Positions 1-8,041 of a stretch of DNA of 64,000 bases are shown in pieces. Source of the DNA: Denitratimonas yunnanensis (SeqCode) (GTDB lineage Bacteria; Pseudomonadota; Gammaproteobacteria; Xanthomonadales; Xanthomonadaceae); contig JAPMLR010000002.1 in the NCBI GenBank assembly GCA_026410415.1, positions 440,652 to 504,651 of the forward strand, written 5' to 3'. Each line of letters starts with the position of its first letter. The stretch's first letter is position 1. The notes beneath the pieces were generated by a model. It was not told the DNA's origin. It saw only the letters and a program-made list of their open reading frames with translations, and searched no databases. A program made the translations under genes and the position numbers.

Positions 1-293
1 TCGTTGCCGCCGCCGCCAGCGTCGTGATTTGCCCGCGTGCCCACGCTGAAGATGGCACCCTGCCGTCGTCGGTCAAGCGCGTCGAGCGCGAAACCGGAGG
101 ACGCGTGCTCTCCGCCGAGCGCCGCAACCAGAGCGGTCGCGAGATCAATCGCATCAAGGTGTACACGCCGGAAGGTCGGGTGCGCGTGATGTGGGACGAG
201 CCGCGCAATCAAGCACCACAGGCGACTCCTCGGCCCAAGCCGCAGTCCGAGGCGAGCGCGCTGCGCGCGCGTTCGCGCGACGACAGACGCTGA
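1..293 (+). CDS. PepSY-like periplasmic protein, 5' end outside the window
   Basis: The frame is already open at the left edge (codons start at base 3). It begins with small hydrophobic residues (VAAAASVV) and a cleavage-like AHA-ED, so the missing start and most of a signal peptide lie just outside. The mature part of about 80 residues has the shape of a single PepSY-type repeat: an alpha-helical start, then GGRVLSAE and KVYTPEGRVRVMW, ending in a basic, proline-rich tail. A GTG at 24 could be used but would cut the signal peptide. It lies 112 bases upstream of a PhoP/PhoQ-like pair on the same strand. A role as a periplasmic modulator of that sensor is inference only. Confidence 0.6.
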   Translation, partial: VAAAASVVICPRAHAEDGTLPSSVKRVERETGGRVLSAERRNQSGREINRIKVYTPEGRVRVMWDEPRNQAPQATPRPKPQSEASALRARSRDDRR

Positions 294-405
294 ACAGCGT
301 CGCCATCGCCCGGCAGGGGCAATGTTCATCCCGTCGGGCCACGGGTACACTCCCGTCGATGACGCCGTGACCACGGCACCCCTACAGCCTTGAAAGGAGA
401 ACTGC

Positions 406-1086
406 ATGCGCATCCTTCTGGTCGAAGACGAAGCTCCGTTGCGCGAGACCCTGGCTGCCAGGCTCAAGCGCGAAGGATACGCGGTGGATGCCGCCAGCGA
501 TGGCGAAGAGGGCATCTACCTCGGACGTGAAGTGCCCTTCGATGTGGGCATCATCGACCTGGGCCTGCCGAAGATGTCCGGTATGGATCTGGTGCGTCTT
601 CTGCGCAGCGAGGGCAAGAAGTTTCCGATCCTGATCCTGACCGCGCGTTCGAGCTGGCAGGACAAGGTCGAAGGCCTCAAGGCCGGTGCCGACGACTACC
701 TGGTCAAGCCCTTCCATGTGGAAGAGCTGCTCGCGCGCCTCAATGCGTTGCTGCGTCGCGCTGCCGGCTGGAGCAAGCCGTCGCTCGATTGCGGTCCGAT
801 CAGCCTTGATCTGGCGGCACAGACGGTGACGGTGGAAGGCGCCGGCGTGGACCTGACCAGCTACGAGTACAAGGTGCTCGAGTACCTGATGCTGCACGCG
901 GGCGAACTGGTCTCCAAGGCCGACCTGACCGAGCACATCTACCAGCAGGATTTCGACCGCGACTCCAACGTGCTGGAAGTGTTCATCGGTCGGTTGCGCA
1001 AGAAGCTCGACCCCGAAGGTGTTCTCAAGCCGATCGAAACCGTGCGTGGGCGCGGCTACCGTTTCGCGATTCCGCGCAACGAGTAA
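406..1086 (+). CDS. phoP: OmpR/PhoP-family response regulator
   Basis: 226 residues, the usual length for an OmpR-family regulator. The N-terminal receiver has the acidic pair E7/D8, the phospho-acceptor D51 (IIDLGLP), T79 and K101 (LVKPF). The C-terminal winged helix spans about residues 130-225 and ends in the typical RGRGYRF motif. An AAAGGAGA-like ribosome site precedes the ATG. The closest family is PhoP, a DNA-binding transcription factor phosphorylated by the PhoQ-like kinase encoded 18 bases downstream. Mg2+, antimicrobial peptide and low pH responses are known for PhoP relatives but cannot be read from this sequence. QseB/BasR-like regulators are the main alternatives. Confidence 0.85.
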   Translation: MRILLVEDEAPLRETLAARLKREGYAVDAASDGEEGIYLGREVPFDVGIIDLGLPKMSGMDLVRLLRSEGKKFPILILTARSSWQDKVEGLKAGADDYLVKPFHVEELLARLNALLRRAAGWSKPSLDCGPISLDLAAQTVTVEGAGVDLTSYEYKVLEYLMLHAGELVSKADLTEHIYQQDFDRDSNVLEVFIGRLRKKLDPEGVLKPIETVRGRGYRFAIPRNE

Positions 1087-1104
1087 CCGGCAGCGCATGA
1101 CCCC

Positions 1105-2478
1105 ATGAAAGGGCGGGCCTTCTCGCTTCAGGCGCGCCAGTTGCTGGCGGCCAGTCTGGGATTGGTCGCATTCCTCGGCCTGACCGGTTACGCACTTGAT
1201 CGCGCGTTCGTCGAGGCGGCCGGCAACACCCAGCGCCAGCGCCTGCAGAACTATGTCTGGGCCTACATGCGCGGCACCGAGTTGCTGCGCAACGGCGACA
1301 TCATCCCTCCAGATCCACAGCCGGATTCGCGCTTCTCGAGCGTCGGCAGCGGGCTGTACGCGGCCATTTTGGCCGACGATTTCCGCTGGGAATCCGAATC
1401 CGCCCTGGGGCGCGACTTGCCGCTGCAGGAGGCACTCAAGCCTGGCGAGGAGCGTTACGAGGGACCGATCGACACGCCTTCCGGCCCTATCTACCGCCAG
1501 AGCATGGGCATGGCGTGGGAAGTCAGCGACATCAAGGAAGTGAATGTCACCGTGCATGTGGCCGAAAACACCGTGGCCATGGATCGGCAGGTGGCCGCAT
1601 TCCGGCGTGAATTGTGGGTGTATCTGGGAGCGGCCGGGGCACTGTTGCTGGCGCTGCAGATTCTCGTGTTGCGCTGGAGCCTGAGCCCGTTGCGCCGAGT
1701 CGTCGGGGACATGGAGCGGATCACCGCAGGCCAGAAGGAGCTTCTGGACGGCCAATATCCTCAGGAGTTGCGGCTGCTCACTGGCAGCCTGAACGAACTG
1801 ATCGACGTAGGGCGCGAACAGATCGCACGCAACCGAAATATCCTCAGTGACCTGGCCCACAGCCTCAAGACGCCGCTGGCTGTCATCCGCAGTGAGCTGG
1901 ACTCGGAGCATTCGCCCGATGAAGTGCGCAAGACGGTTGAGGATCAAGTGGCGCGGATGAATGAAATCGTGGCCTACCAGCTATCCCGTGCCGCCACCTC
2001 AGGCCATCAGACGTTCGCTGCGCCACTGCCGATCGCGCCGTGTGCCGAGGAGATCGTGCTGAGTCTGGAAAAGGTATACGCCAGCAAGAACGTGCTGTGC
2101 GAATTCGACATCGACCCGTCCGCCTGCTTCTACGGCGAGCAGGGCGATTTGATGGAACTGCTCGGCAACCTGCTGGAGAACGCGTTCAAGTGGGCCAACC
2201 ACCGCGTGTTGCTGACAGTGCGCACACTCACCATTGCTCCGCAGCGGCGTGCCGCCACCCTCATCACGGTGGAGGATGATGGCCCTGGTATTGCGCCGGA
2301 GAATGTGGACCGTCTGCTGCAGCGCGGTGTGCGCGGCGATGAACGTGTCCATGGTCACGGCATCGGCTTGGCCATCGTGCAGGATCTGGTGAAGGCGTAT
2401 CGCGGCGAACTGGCGGTAGAACGTTCCAACGAGCTGGGCGGCGCCTGCTTCGTGGTCCGGTTCACGCCGACGTTGTGA
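1105..2478 (+). CDS. phoQ: PhoQ-like sensor histidine kinase
   Basis: 457 residues. A first membrane segment lies at about 12-32, a periplasmic sensor domain at about 33-170, a second membrane segment at about 171-190, then a HAMP-like linker. The dimerisation box LSDLAHSLKTPLAVIR places the phosphorylated histidine at H252. The ATPase domain shows the N box (LLGNLLENAFKWA), DDGPGI and GHGIGLAIV. LAHSLKTPLAV is the variant typical of PhoQ kinases. The gene follows phoP by 18 bases and is surely co-transcribed with it. The periplasmic part contains several acidic stretches, but a specific ligand cannot be assigned. Confidence 0.85.
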   Translation: MKGRAFSLQARQLLAASLGLVAFLGLTGYALDRAFVEAAGNTQRQRLQNYVWAYMRGTELLRNGDIIPPDPQPDSRFSSVGSGLYAAILADDFRWESESALGRDLPLQEALKPGEERYEGPIDTPSGPIYRQSMGMAWEVSDIKEVNVTVHVAENTVAMDRQVAAFRRELWVYLGAAGALLLALQILVLRWSLSPLRRVVGDMERITAGQKELLDGQYPQELRLLTGSLNELIDVGREQIARNRNILSDLAHSLKTPLAVIRSELDSEHSPDEVRKTVEDQVARMNEIVAYQLSRAATSGHQTFAAPLPIAPCAEEIVLSLEKVYASKNVLCEFDIDPSACFYGEQGDLMELLGNLLENAFKWANHRVLLTVRTLTIAPQRRAATLITVEDDGPGIAPENVDRLLQRGVRGDERVHGHGIGLAIVQDLVKAYRGELAVERSNELGGACFVVRFTPTL

Positions 2479-2541
2479 GTGAGTTGGGGCGGTGACGGGC
2501 ACGTGTCTGAGTGATTCGAGCGCGAGAGCAGGATCGCAGCT

Positions 2542-3303
2542 TCAGGCAGTCAGCGTGCCCGGGTGATAGAAGCGCATCAGATGTCCGGCCACGGCGGGCA
2601 TCTGTTCGGCCAGAAGCTCTGGGTCGGTGAAGTGGTATTCGGAGGCGACGGCGAAGAATTCGTCGGGCGATTCGCTGGCGTACGGGTCGATGAGGGTTTC
2701 GTTGCCGGCTTCGACGTTGCAGCGCAGCGTATCGAAGGCCGACTGGAAATCGTGCACCCATCGCACGTGCCAAGCCTTGTCACGCAATGGCGGTACGCCA
2801 TCGAGGCTGCCGTCGAGCAGATCGAGTTTGTGGGCTATCTCGTGGGCGACGACCTGGAAGCCGCTCAGTGGCGATTCGGCGGCCTGGACAGTATCCGTCA
2901 GCGACAGGATCAGCGGGCCCTGCTCCCAGCATTCGCCGGCCAGTGCATCGTCCCATTCGTGAACGATGCCGCTGTCTTCGTCCAAATGATGGCGACGTAC
3001 CCCGAATTCGCCCGGATACACGATCACTTCGTGCCAGCCGCGCAGCCAGTCGTAGCCAAGGTCGAGCACCGGTTCGCAGCACAGCATGGCCACCAGAACC
3101 CGATCGCCAGCGGAGAGTTCGCAATCGCCTGCCGGGGTGATGGCCTTGTCAGTCAGAAATCGGGTGGTGAATTCGCGCCAGTGCCGGGCGCGGTCGGAAG
3201 AAAGGGCCTCCGCTCCGTCGATACGCGCGAGCTGGGCAGTCCAGATCGCGTCCTCGAGCGGAGTCGGAGGCGGGCCACCCAGCCAACGGCGCAGCCACTT
3301 CAT
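2542..3303 (-). CDS. mtfA: MtfA-family zinc peptidase
   Basis: 253 residues, the length of E. coli MtfA. The zinc motif HEIAHKLD lies at 154-161 (H154, E155, H158), followed by the family-specific DLLDG and the downstream SPDEFFAVASEYHF (about 212-225), which supplies the third metal ligand. MtfA is a cytoplasmic aminopeptidase-like enzyme that binds the Mlc repressor in E. coli; whether an Mlc partner exists here cannot be seen. The gene stands alone on the minus strand, convergent with phoQ. The first ATG (MKWLRRWLGG) fits the family start. Confidence 0.88.
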   Translation of the reverse strand: MKWLRRWLGGPPPTPLEDAIWTAQLARIDGAEALSSDRARHWREFTTRFLTDKAITPAGDCELSAGDRVLVAMLCCEPVLDLGYDWLRGWHEVIVYPGEFGVRRHHLDEDSGIVHEWDDALAGECWEQGPLILSLTDTVQAAESPLSGFQVVAHEIAHKLDLLDGSLDGVPPLRDKAWHVRWVHDFQSAFDTLRCNVEAGNETLIDPYASESPDEFFAVASEYHFTDPELLAEQMPAVAGHLMRFYHPGTLTA

Positions 3304-3484
3304 TCCGTCATCCTGTCGGAAACCGGAGCGGGCGCCCGGGTGCGGCGGAGTGATGTGAAGTTCCGCACCCGGTGGCCCACCGGCAGGAACTTGGAGCGCG
3401 ACAGCAGGCTGAAGTTTCGCGATGCAGGCGCTCGACGTTGGAGCGCGTTCAGGCAGGCCGTCACGACACCGGGCGTGATGCCGA
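3304..3484. other. intergenic stretch upstream of mtfA, nothing recognised
   Basis: These 181 bases lie between the start of the mtfA-like gene and the 3' end of a small secreted-protein gene, both on the minus strand. They should hold the mtfA promoter. No convincing hexamers, hairpin with T-tract, RNA gene or coding frame with family character was found. Confidence 0.3.
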
Positions 3485-3760
3485 TTACTTCATCATGCCC
3501 GGCAGGAACGAATGCCAGCGCAGACCAGGGCGGGGCATGGCGGGATTGGCATTGTTGCCTGACGGCGGCGCCACGGGCCGGATAGTGGTCGGTACGGCAA
3601 GCTCCGACGGCACCTCACCGGCATTGCCGGGTTCCGCCAGTGTGGCTGGAGGGCAATTCGGGCCGGTGTCGCCACTCGTGCCGTGGACACGATTCATGGC
3701 GGCGTGCGCGTTGAAGCCCAGTACCAATAGGAAGCTTGCAAGCAGCAGGCGATGGGTCAT
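3485..3760 (-). CDS. small secreted proline-rich protein of unknown function
   Basis: Starting at the internal ATG (MTHRLLLASFLLVLGFNAHA) this gives 91 residues with a clean Sec signal peptide ending at about residue 20 (NAHA-AM). A longer frame reaches 3874, but its extra 38 residues are arginine-rich and would bury the signal peptide. The mature part has two cysteine-free proline/glycine-rich stretches and ends RPGLRWHSFLPGMMK. I associate a C-terminal RWHSxLPGM tail with small secreted Xanthomonadales proteins from memory only. No catalytic motif is visible. Divergent from birA, with about 120 bases between the starts. Confidence 0.55.
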   Translation of the reverse strand: MTHRLLLASFLLVLGFNAHAAMNRVHGTSGDTGPNCPPATLAEPGNAGEVPSELAVPTTIRPVAPPSGNNANPAMPRPGLRWHSFLPGMMK

Positions 3761-3882
3761 GGCGAAAGTCCGGTGGCGATGTCGGGGGATGCCACGCTGG
3801 TCGGATGGGGTTCCGAAGCGAACATGTTCTCCCAGTCTAGCGCCTTTTGTGCCGGCGTACCTGTGACGTGCCACCGGCTACC

Positions 3883-4674
3883 ATGACGTCCCTTTTCCCG
3901 GTGCGATGCCCCTTGCTCAACGCCCACGCCATCATCGCCGCATTGCCCGATGGGATGCGATCAAGCCTGACTGTGCGCGAATCGGTCGATTCCACGCAGG
4001 AGGTTTTGCTTGGCGTGGGCGATGCGATGCGAACGGACCGCTCGGCAGTCGTCACCGATCATCAAACCGCCGGACGTGGACGGCGCGGTAGGGAATGGCA
4101 ATCACCGCAGGGCGCGTCGCTGGCCTTGTCGATGTTCGCGCGCCATGGCGCAGGCACGCGCTGGTCGCCTGCAGTGAGTCTGGCGCTGGGCGTGGCCGCA
4201 ACCGAGGTATTGCAACGCTACGGTGCCCCGGATGTGCGCCTGAAATGGCCGAACGACCTGGTTGCGGGCGAACGCAAGCTCGGCGGTATCCTGATCGAAA
4301 CCTGCACCGATGGCCTGGTGGCAGGCATCGGCATCAATCTGACGTTGCCGGCTACGGTACGCGAGATCATCGCGCAGCCTTGCGTCGATCTGGCCGAACT
4401 GGGCAGCGCAGTATCGCCCGAAACCCTGGCGGCGGCGTTGATCGCGGCATGGAACGAGGCTTTCGACCTGTTCCTTGCATGTGGCCTGACCGCGTTTCTG
4501 CCACGCTGGTGCACGCTGGACGCGCTCGCGCAGCGGCCGGTGCGGGTACTTTCGGGCGACACGGTTGTCGAAGGCCTGGCTTGCGGCATCGACGCGCAGG
4601 GGTGTTTGCTGGTCGAGTCAGATGGGCAGCAGCGGGCGTTCTCCAGCGCGGAAGTCTCGGTGAGGCCGGCATGA
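3883..4674 (+). CDS. birA: biotin--[acetyl-CoA-carboxylase] ligase
   Basis: About 263 residues from the ATG at 3883; a frame open further upstream adds 12 poorly conserved residues. Motifs of class II ligases are present: TDHQTAGRGRRGREW (biotin/AMP loop), LKWPNDLV and KLGGILIET, followed by the small C-terminal barrel. The enzyme forms biotinyl-AMP and transfers biotin to the BCCP lysine of acetyl-CoA carboxylase. The N-terminal DNA-binding helix-turn-helix of E. coli BirA is missing, so this is a monofunctional ligase that should not repress the bio operon itself. Its stop overlaps the start of coaX (ATGA), so the two are translationally coupled. Confidence 0.9.
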   Translation: MTSLFPVRCPLLNAHAIIAALPDGMRSSLTVRESVDSTQEVLLGVGDAMRTDRSAVVTDHQTAGRGRRGREWQSPQGASLALSMFARHGAGTRWSPAVSLALGVAATEVLQRYGAPDVRLKWPNDLVAGERKLGGILIETCTDGLVAGIGINLTLPATVREIIAQPCVDLAELGSAVSPETLAAALIAAWNEAFDLFLACGLTAFLPRWCTLDALAQRPVRVLSGDTVVEGLACGIDAQGCLLVESDGQQRAFSSAEVSVRPA

Positions 4675-5417
4675 AACTGCTGATGGATCTCGGCAACACG
4701 CGGTTGAAGTGCGCGTTCTCCACCGGGGCGCGGGTGGATGCCTTGCGCATCTTTTCGCATGCGGACCGGGATTTCGTCGAGCAATTGACCCGGTGGGTGG
4801 AGGCCACGGTACTTCCCGACAGCGTGTGGCTGGCCTCGGTTGCACCGGCGGAACTCGCTCAGACCGTGCTTGACGTTTTCGCCTGTGCCGGTCACCAGGT
4901 GCGGCGCGTCGTCACGCAACCTCGTGCACTGGGGTTGGAGGTCGGGTATGCGCAGCACGAGCGGCTCGGCGTGGACCGGTGGCTGGCGCTGCTGGCACTG
5001 CATTCCGGTGGCGATGCCCCTTGCGTCGTGGCGAGCGTCGGATCAGCCTTGACCTGTGATGCGCTTGCATCGGGTGGCAGACATCTGGGGGGCGTGATCG
5101 CGCCCTCGCCCGAGGCCATGCGCGATGCACTGTTTGCACGTGCGCCGTCACTTCCTTCCGCACGCGGTCAGGTACAGGCATTCGCAACCAGCACCGAGGA
5201 TGGCATCGAGAGCGGTTGCATACTTGCCGGCGCGGCACTGATCGAGCGTTGTCAGGCGCAATTGGCAACGCAACTGGGTCAATCGGTGCGGCTGGTGGTA
5301 TCCGGTGGCGGCGCCGACGTCCTGCGGTCGCTGCTGCCTGCACATGTGCATCGCCCCGATCTGGTGCTCGAAGGCATGGCCCTGTGGGCGGACGCGGTGG
5401 AGTGCGGGTACGCATAG
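4671..5417 (+). CDS. coaX: type III pantothenate kinase
   Basis: 248 residues with the ASKHA fold marks of CoaX: MDLGNTRLK near the N-terminus, GVDRWLALLAL in the substrate region, HLGGVIAPS and a late VSGGGAD. It makes 4'-phosphopantothenate, the first step of CoA synthesis. The motif usually written DxGTAxTxD reads SVGSALTCD here, so the first aspartate is replaced. I recall the same loss in Xanthomonas CoaX, so this may be lineage-specific, not inactivating. The ATG sits inside the birA stop (ATGA). Pairing of a biotin ligase with a pantothenate kinase is a common operon. Confidence 0.88.
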   Translation: MKLLMDLGNTRLKCAFSTGARVDALRIFSHADRDFVEQLTRWVEATVLPDSVWLASVAPAELAQTVLDVFACAGHQVRRVVTQPRALGLEVGYAQHERLGVDRWLALLALHSGGDAPCVVASVGSALTCDALASGGRHLGGVIAPSPEAMRDALFARAPSLPSARGQVQAFATSTEDGIESGCILAGAALIERCQAQLATQLGQSVRLVVSGGGADVLRSLLPAHVHRPDLVLEGMALWADAVECGYA

Positions 5418-5447
5418 AATGCGCATTGATTTCCGGAACCCGAGCCG

Positions 5448-6119
5448 ATGCTGTCGCGTGCCCTGATCGCCCTGCTGTTGACGATGAATCTCGGTGTCGC
5501 GCTGTGGCTGTGGCTGCGTCCGGCGTCGCCGTCGCCGGAATGGCAGGCGCGGACCGAAGACGACATGCCCACGCTGGTCCTCTTGAACGAGGAAGACAGC
5601 GAAGCGGAGACGCTCGATGACGCCGCCGAGCCCGACAGCCCGCCCCAGCCCACGCCGGGACTGGATCGCCTGGTCTGCGTCGAGATCGGTCCGTTCCTCA
5701 CCCAAGCCGATCTGCGCCGCGCAATGAATGCACTCACGCCCAGCGCAGAGCGCCTCCAGTTCCGCGAAACCCGCGCACTTGCCAGTCGGGGGTATTGGGT
5801 CTACCTGCCGGCACAGGGATCGCGCGATACCGCCCTCGCCACGGCGCGCGAACTCTCGGGCAAGGGCTTGCGCGACTATTACGTCGTCACCGCCGGCGAA
5901 CGCGAGAACACCATCTCCCTCGGTCTGTTCCGCGAACTGTCCAACGCCCAACAACGCCACGCCCAGGTGCGTGCGTTGGGTTTCGACGCGCAATTGCAGT
6001 CGCGCTCGGACGAAATCCCCAACTATTGGATCGATCTGGCCGTGGATACCGAATTCGAATGGCGCACGCGCCTGAGCAGTTACCCCGGTGTGAAAGGCAC
6101 GCCGGTAGCCTGTCAGTGA
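5448..6119 (+). CDS. membrane-anchored SPOR-domain protein
   Basis: 223 residues. A single N-terminal membrane segment (about 4-23, ALIALLLTMNLGVALWLWL) is followed by an acidic, proline-rich linker (about 35-70) and a C-terminal domain of about 85 residues beginning CVEIGPFLTQADLRR, the pattern of a SPOR domain (peptidoglycan glycan-strand binding). It likely sits in the inner membrane facing the periplasm and senses or stabilises septal wall. It is 30 bases downstream of coaX and is the last gene before tRNA-Thr; the same order is known to me from Xanthomonadales. Weaker SPOR sequence conservation keeps the call general. Confidence 0.7.
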   Translation: MLSRALIALLLTMNLGVALWLWLRPASPSPEWQARTEDDMPTLVLLNEEDSEAETLDDAAEPDSPPQPTPGLDRLVCVEIGPFLTQADLRRAMNALTPSAERLQFRETRALASRGYWVYLPAQGSRDTALATARELSGKGLRDYYVVTAGERENTISLGLFRELSNAQQRHAQVRALGFDAQLQSRSDEIPNYWIDLAVDTEFEWRTRLSSYPGVKGTPVACQ

Positions 6120-6136
6120 GAGACACGATTTTGGGT

Positions 6137-6142
6137 TAGAAT
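6137..6142 (+). promoter_or_regulatory. possible -10 box of the tRNA-Thr promoter
   Basis: TAGAAT lies 24 bases before the mature tRNA and is followed by a strongly GC-rich stretch (CGCCGCCCCG), the discriminator type typical of stringently controlled stable-RNA promoters. The -35 position (about 6114-6119) is weak, so this is a suggestion only. Confidence 0.35.
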
Positions 6143-6166
6143 CGCCGCCCCGCTTGACGGGCCAGT

Positions 6167-6242
6167 GCCGCTTTAGCTCAGTTGGTAGAGCAACTGATTT
6201 GTAATCAGTAGGTCGTCCGTTCGAGTCGGACAAGCGGCACCA
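6167..6242 (+). tRNA. tRNA-Thr (anticodon TGT)
   Basis: A 76-base cloverleaf including an encoded CCA. The acceptor stem GCCGCTT pairs with AAGCGGC at 6232-6238. The D arm is GCTC..GAGC, the anticodon stem ACTGA/TCAGT encloses the loop TTTGTAA with anticodon TGT (reads ACA and, by wobble, other ACN codons), and the T arm contains TTCGAGT. It is followed within 13 bases by a strong intrinsic terminator. Confidence 0.97.
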
Positions 6243-6254
6243 TCGCACATGAAG

Positions 6255-6286
6255 ACGCCGCGACCGGTAACGGTCGCGGCGTTTTT
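6255..6286 (+). terminator. intrinsic terminator after tRNA-Thr
   Basis: A perfect 12-bp stem, ACGCCGCGACCG at 6255-6266 and its complement at 6271-6282, with a GTAA tetraloop, followed by TTTT. It ends tRNA-Thr transcription and lies between it and the convergent kbp-like gene. The reverse strand has no good T-tract. Confidence 0.9.
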
Positions 6287-6304
6287 CGTCGCAGGACGCG
6301 AAGA

Positions 6305-6784
6305 TCAGTCTTTCGGCGGGATGCGCAGCACCTGGCCCGGGTAGATCTTGTCCGGATGGGAAAGCAGCGGACGATTGGCGTCGAAGATCTTGTTGTAGAG
6401 ACTGGCCTTGCCGTAGACCTGCTTGGAAATGGCCGAGAGCGTGTCGCCCTTCTTGACGGTGTAGAACACCGGCTCGACATCGGCCGGTGCGGTGGCCGGT
6501 TGTGCCTCGCCGTCGGCGGCCGGTGCGGTCGCCACGGTGATCGCTTCGTCGACTGCCTCCACGCCATGAACGTTGCCCAGCGCCAGCAGGATCTTTTCCT
6601 TCTCCTCTTGGCTTGCGACTTCGCCGCTCACCTTGACCGTGTCGCCATCGCGATCCACCTTCACGCCGTCGTTGCCGAGCTTGAACTTGCGCAACTGCTC
6701 GGTCAGCACCTCGGCGGCTTGCGCGGCCGGGTTGAGCTTGAACAGCTTTTCGCCGGCGCTTTTGACGAATTTGAAGATACTCAT
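6305..6784 (-). CDS. kbp: BON-LysM protein, Kbp (YgaU) type
   Basis: 159 residues, close to the 149 of E. coli Kbp. A BON domain occupies about residues 25-85 (VKVSGEVASQEEKEKIL and GVEAVDEAI), a short Ala/Pro linker follows, and a LysM domain covers about 105-157 (YTVKKGDTLSAISKQVYG to YPGQVLRIP). No signal peptide, so cytoplasmic as in E. coli, where Kbp binds potassium ions. The DUF937 gene lies 29 bases upstream on the same strand, so the pair is likely one transcript. Confidence 0.88.
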   Translation of the reverse strand: MSIFKFVKSAGEKLFKLNPAAQAAEVLTEQLRKFKLGNDGVKVDRDGDTVKVSGEVASQEEKEKILLALGNVHGVEAVDEAITVATAPAADGEAQPATAPADVEPVFYTVKKGDTLSAISKQVYGKASLYNKIFDANRPLLSHPDKIYPGQVLRIPPKD

Positions 6785-6813
6785 GGTGTTTTCTCCGGGG
6801 TGAAAGGGAAGAA

Positions 6814-7467
6814 TCAGCGTTTGCCGAACAGGGAGCCGAGGCCCTGCGCGGACTGGAGCACGTCGCCCAAGTCGACCTTGCCGTCGCCGTCGCGATCGAG
6901 CACGGTCCCCATCAGCCCGCCGAGTGCCGAGGGTGGCGCTTGTGCGATGCGCTGGCTTTCTCCGCCCAGCAAGCCGCCGAGCGTGCCGGCGTTGACTTGC
7001 CCGCCCTGTGTCATGCGACCGAGCGCAGCCATCACCAGTGGTGCGAGCAGCGCCAACAGCTTGGCCGAACTGGCGCCATCCAGGCCGGCGACCGTCGGAA
7101 CCTGCGGAGACGCGCTGCGCTGGGTGCCGCTGCCGCCACCGAAGACGTGCCCGAGGATGGCGAGGCCATCGCCCAGTCCGCTGCTGGAACGGGTCTGTTG
7201 TGGCTGCCCGGAGCCACCCAAGGCACCGAGGACGCTTCCAAGCAATCCACCGATATCCACGCCGGTGTGATCGCGCTGTACTGCACCGAGCAATGCATTG
7301 GCACCTTCAGGCTGTGAGGCGTTCTTCGCCATTTGACCGAGCAGGATCGGCAGCGCGGCCTGAATCGCGTTGCCCGTGCTCTGTGGACTGAGGCCCAGTT
7401 GCCGGGAGATCGACTGCACGGTCCGTGCATCGAGCGAGGAGATGAGAGTTTCGGTGATGCTAGACAT
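6814..7467 (-). CDS. DUF937 (YidB-like) protein with an EF-hand-like loop
   Basis: 217 residues from ATG 7467 (MSSITETLISSL), with AGGA about 11 bases before it; a longer frame upstream has no family character. The N-terminal half is the DUF937 pattern (ALPILLGQMAKNA, LLGSVLGALGG), followed by a glycine/serine linker and a helical region. Near the C-terminus DRDGDGKVDLGD matches the 12-residue calcium loop of EF hands or dockerins (D1, D3, D5, D9/D12). No signal peptide. Function is unknown; YidB relatives are cytoplasmic. It shares a strand with the kbp-like gene 29 bases away. Confidence 0.75.
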   Translation of the reverse strand: MSSITETLISSLDARTVQSISRQLGLSPQSTGNAIQAALPILLGQMAKNASQPEGANALLGAVQRDHTGVDIGGLLGSVLGALGGSGQPQQTRSSSGLGDGLAILGHVFGGGSGTQRSASPQVPTVAGLDGASSAKLLALLAPLVMAALGRMTQGGQVNAGTLGGLLGGESQRIAQAPPSALGGLMGTVLDRDGDGKVDLGDVLQSAQGLGSLFGKR

Positions 7468-7711
7468 GGAGGGTCCTGAAAGAGCCGAGCGGCTGGTCCG
7501 CAGCCCGACGGTACCACTGTACCGAGACTGATGTCGCGTGGGACACGCCGCTGGCGTCGGGAGGCGGCAGTGGGCGTGGTGTCGCATCAGGGGCGATATT
7601 CTGGAACGGCCCCGACGTGCTCCGCTCGCCGGGGCGTGGCCGGGCTTCCGGAAATCCGGAGGCCTTGCCCGGAAGCTGACGGCGGGCGGTGTGTTCTGTT
7701 GCAATGGCGTC
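7468..7711. other. divergent intergenic region, nothing recognised
   Basis: This stretch separates the DUF937 gene (minus) from the Hpt gene (plus) and must carry both promoters. I see no clear hexamer pairs, repeat or RNA structure. Confidence 0.3.
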
Positions 7712-8035
7712 ATGACCGGTCTTGATGAGCTCCACCGCCAGTACCGCCAGTCCCTGACGACCAAGCGCGACGATTTGCGCCGGGCGTGGGATCGGTTGTG
7801 CGATGAAGAAGCGACGCCGGCCCACGTCGCGCAGCTGCATCTGCTGCTGCATCGGCTTGCGGGCTCCGCCGGAACCTACGGTTACGCCGATATCGCAACG
7901 CGTGCCAAGGCAGTGGAGCAGGGCTGGACCGAGTGGATGGCGCAGGCACCGGAAGTTCGTCCGCAACCCTACAGGGTCTGTGCCGCGCAGGCGGCACTCA
8001 TGGCCGGTTTGCTCGACGCGATGCAGGTGCAGTGA
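7712..8035 (+). CDS. stand-alone histidine phosphotransfer (Hpt) domain protein
   Basis: 107 residues starting MTGLDELHRQY. The core LHLLLHRLAGSAGTYGYADI is a clear Hpt signature, with the phosphorylatable histidine (H46) in HRLAGSAGTYG, followed by the conserved second helix (IATRAKAVEQGW). The protein is only this domain, so it would carry phosphate between a hybrid kinase and a receiver encoded elsewhere. No kinase or receiver gene adjoins it. The downstream gene is convergent. Confidence 0.8.
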   Translation: MTGLDELHRQYRQSLTTKRDDLRRAWDRLCDEEATPAHVAQLHLLLHRLAGSAGTYGYADIATRAKAVEQGWTEWMAQAPEVRPQPYRVCAAQAALMAGLLDAMQVQ

Positions 8036-8041
8036 GTCAGA

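Noticed and set aside
382..1947. Long open frame antisense to phoP/phoQ
   Set aside because: No domain or signal; it is a shadow of high-GC codon use in the real genes on the other strand.
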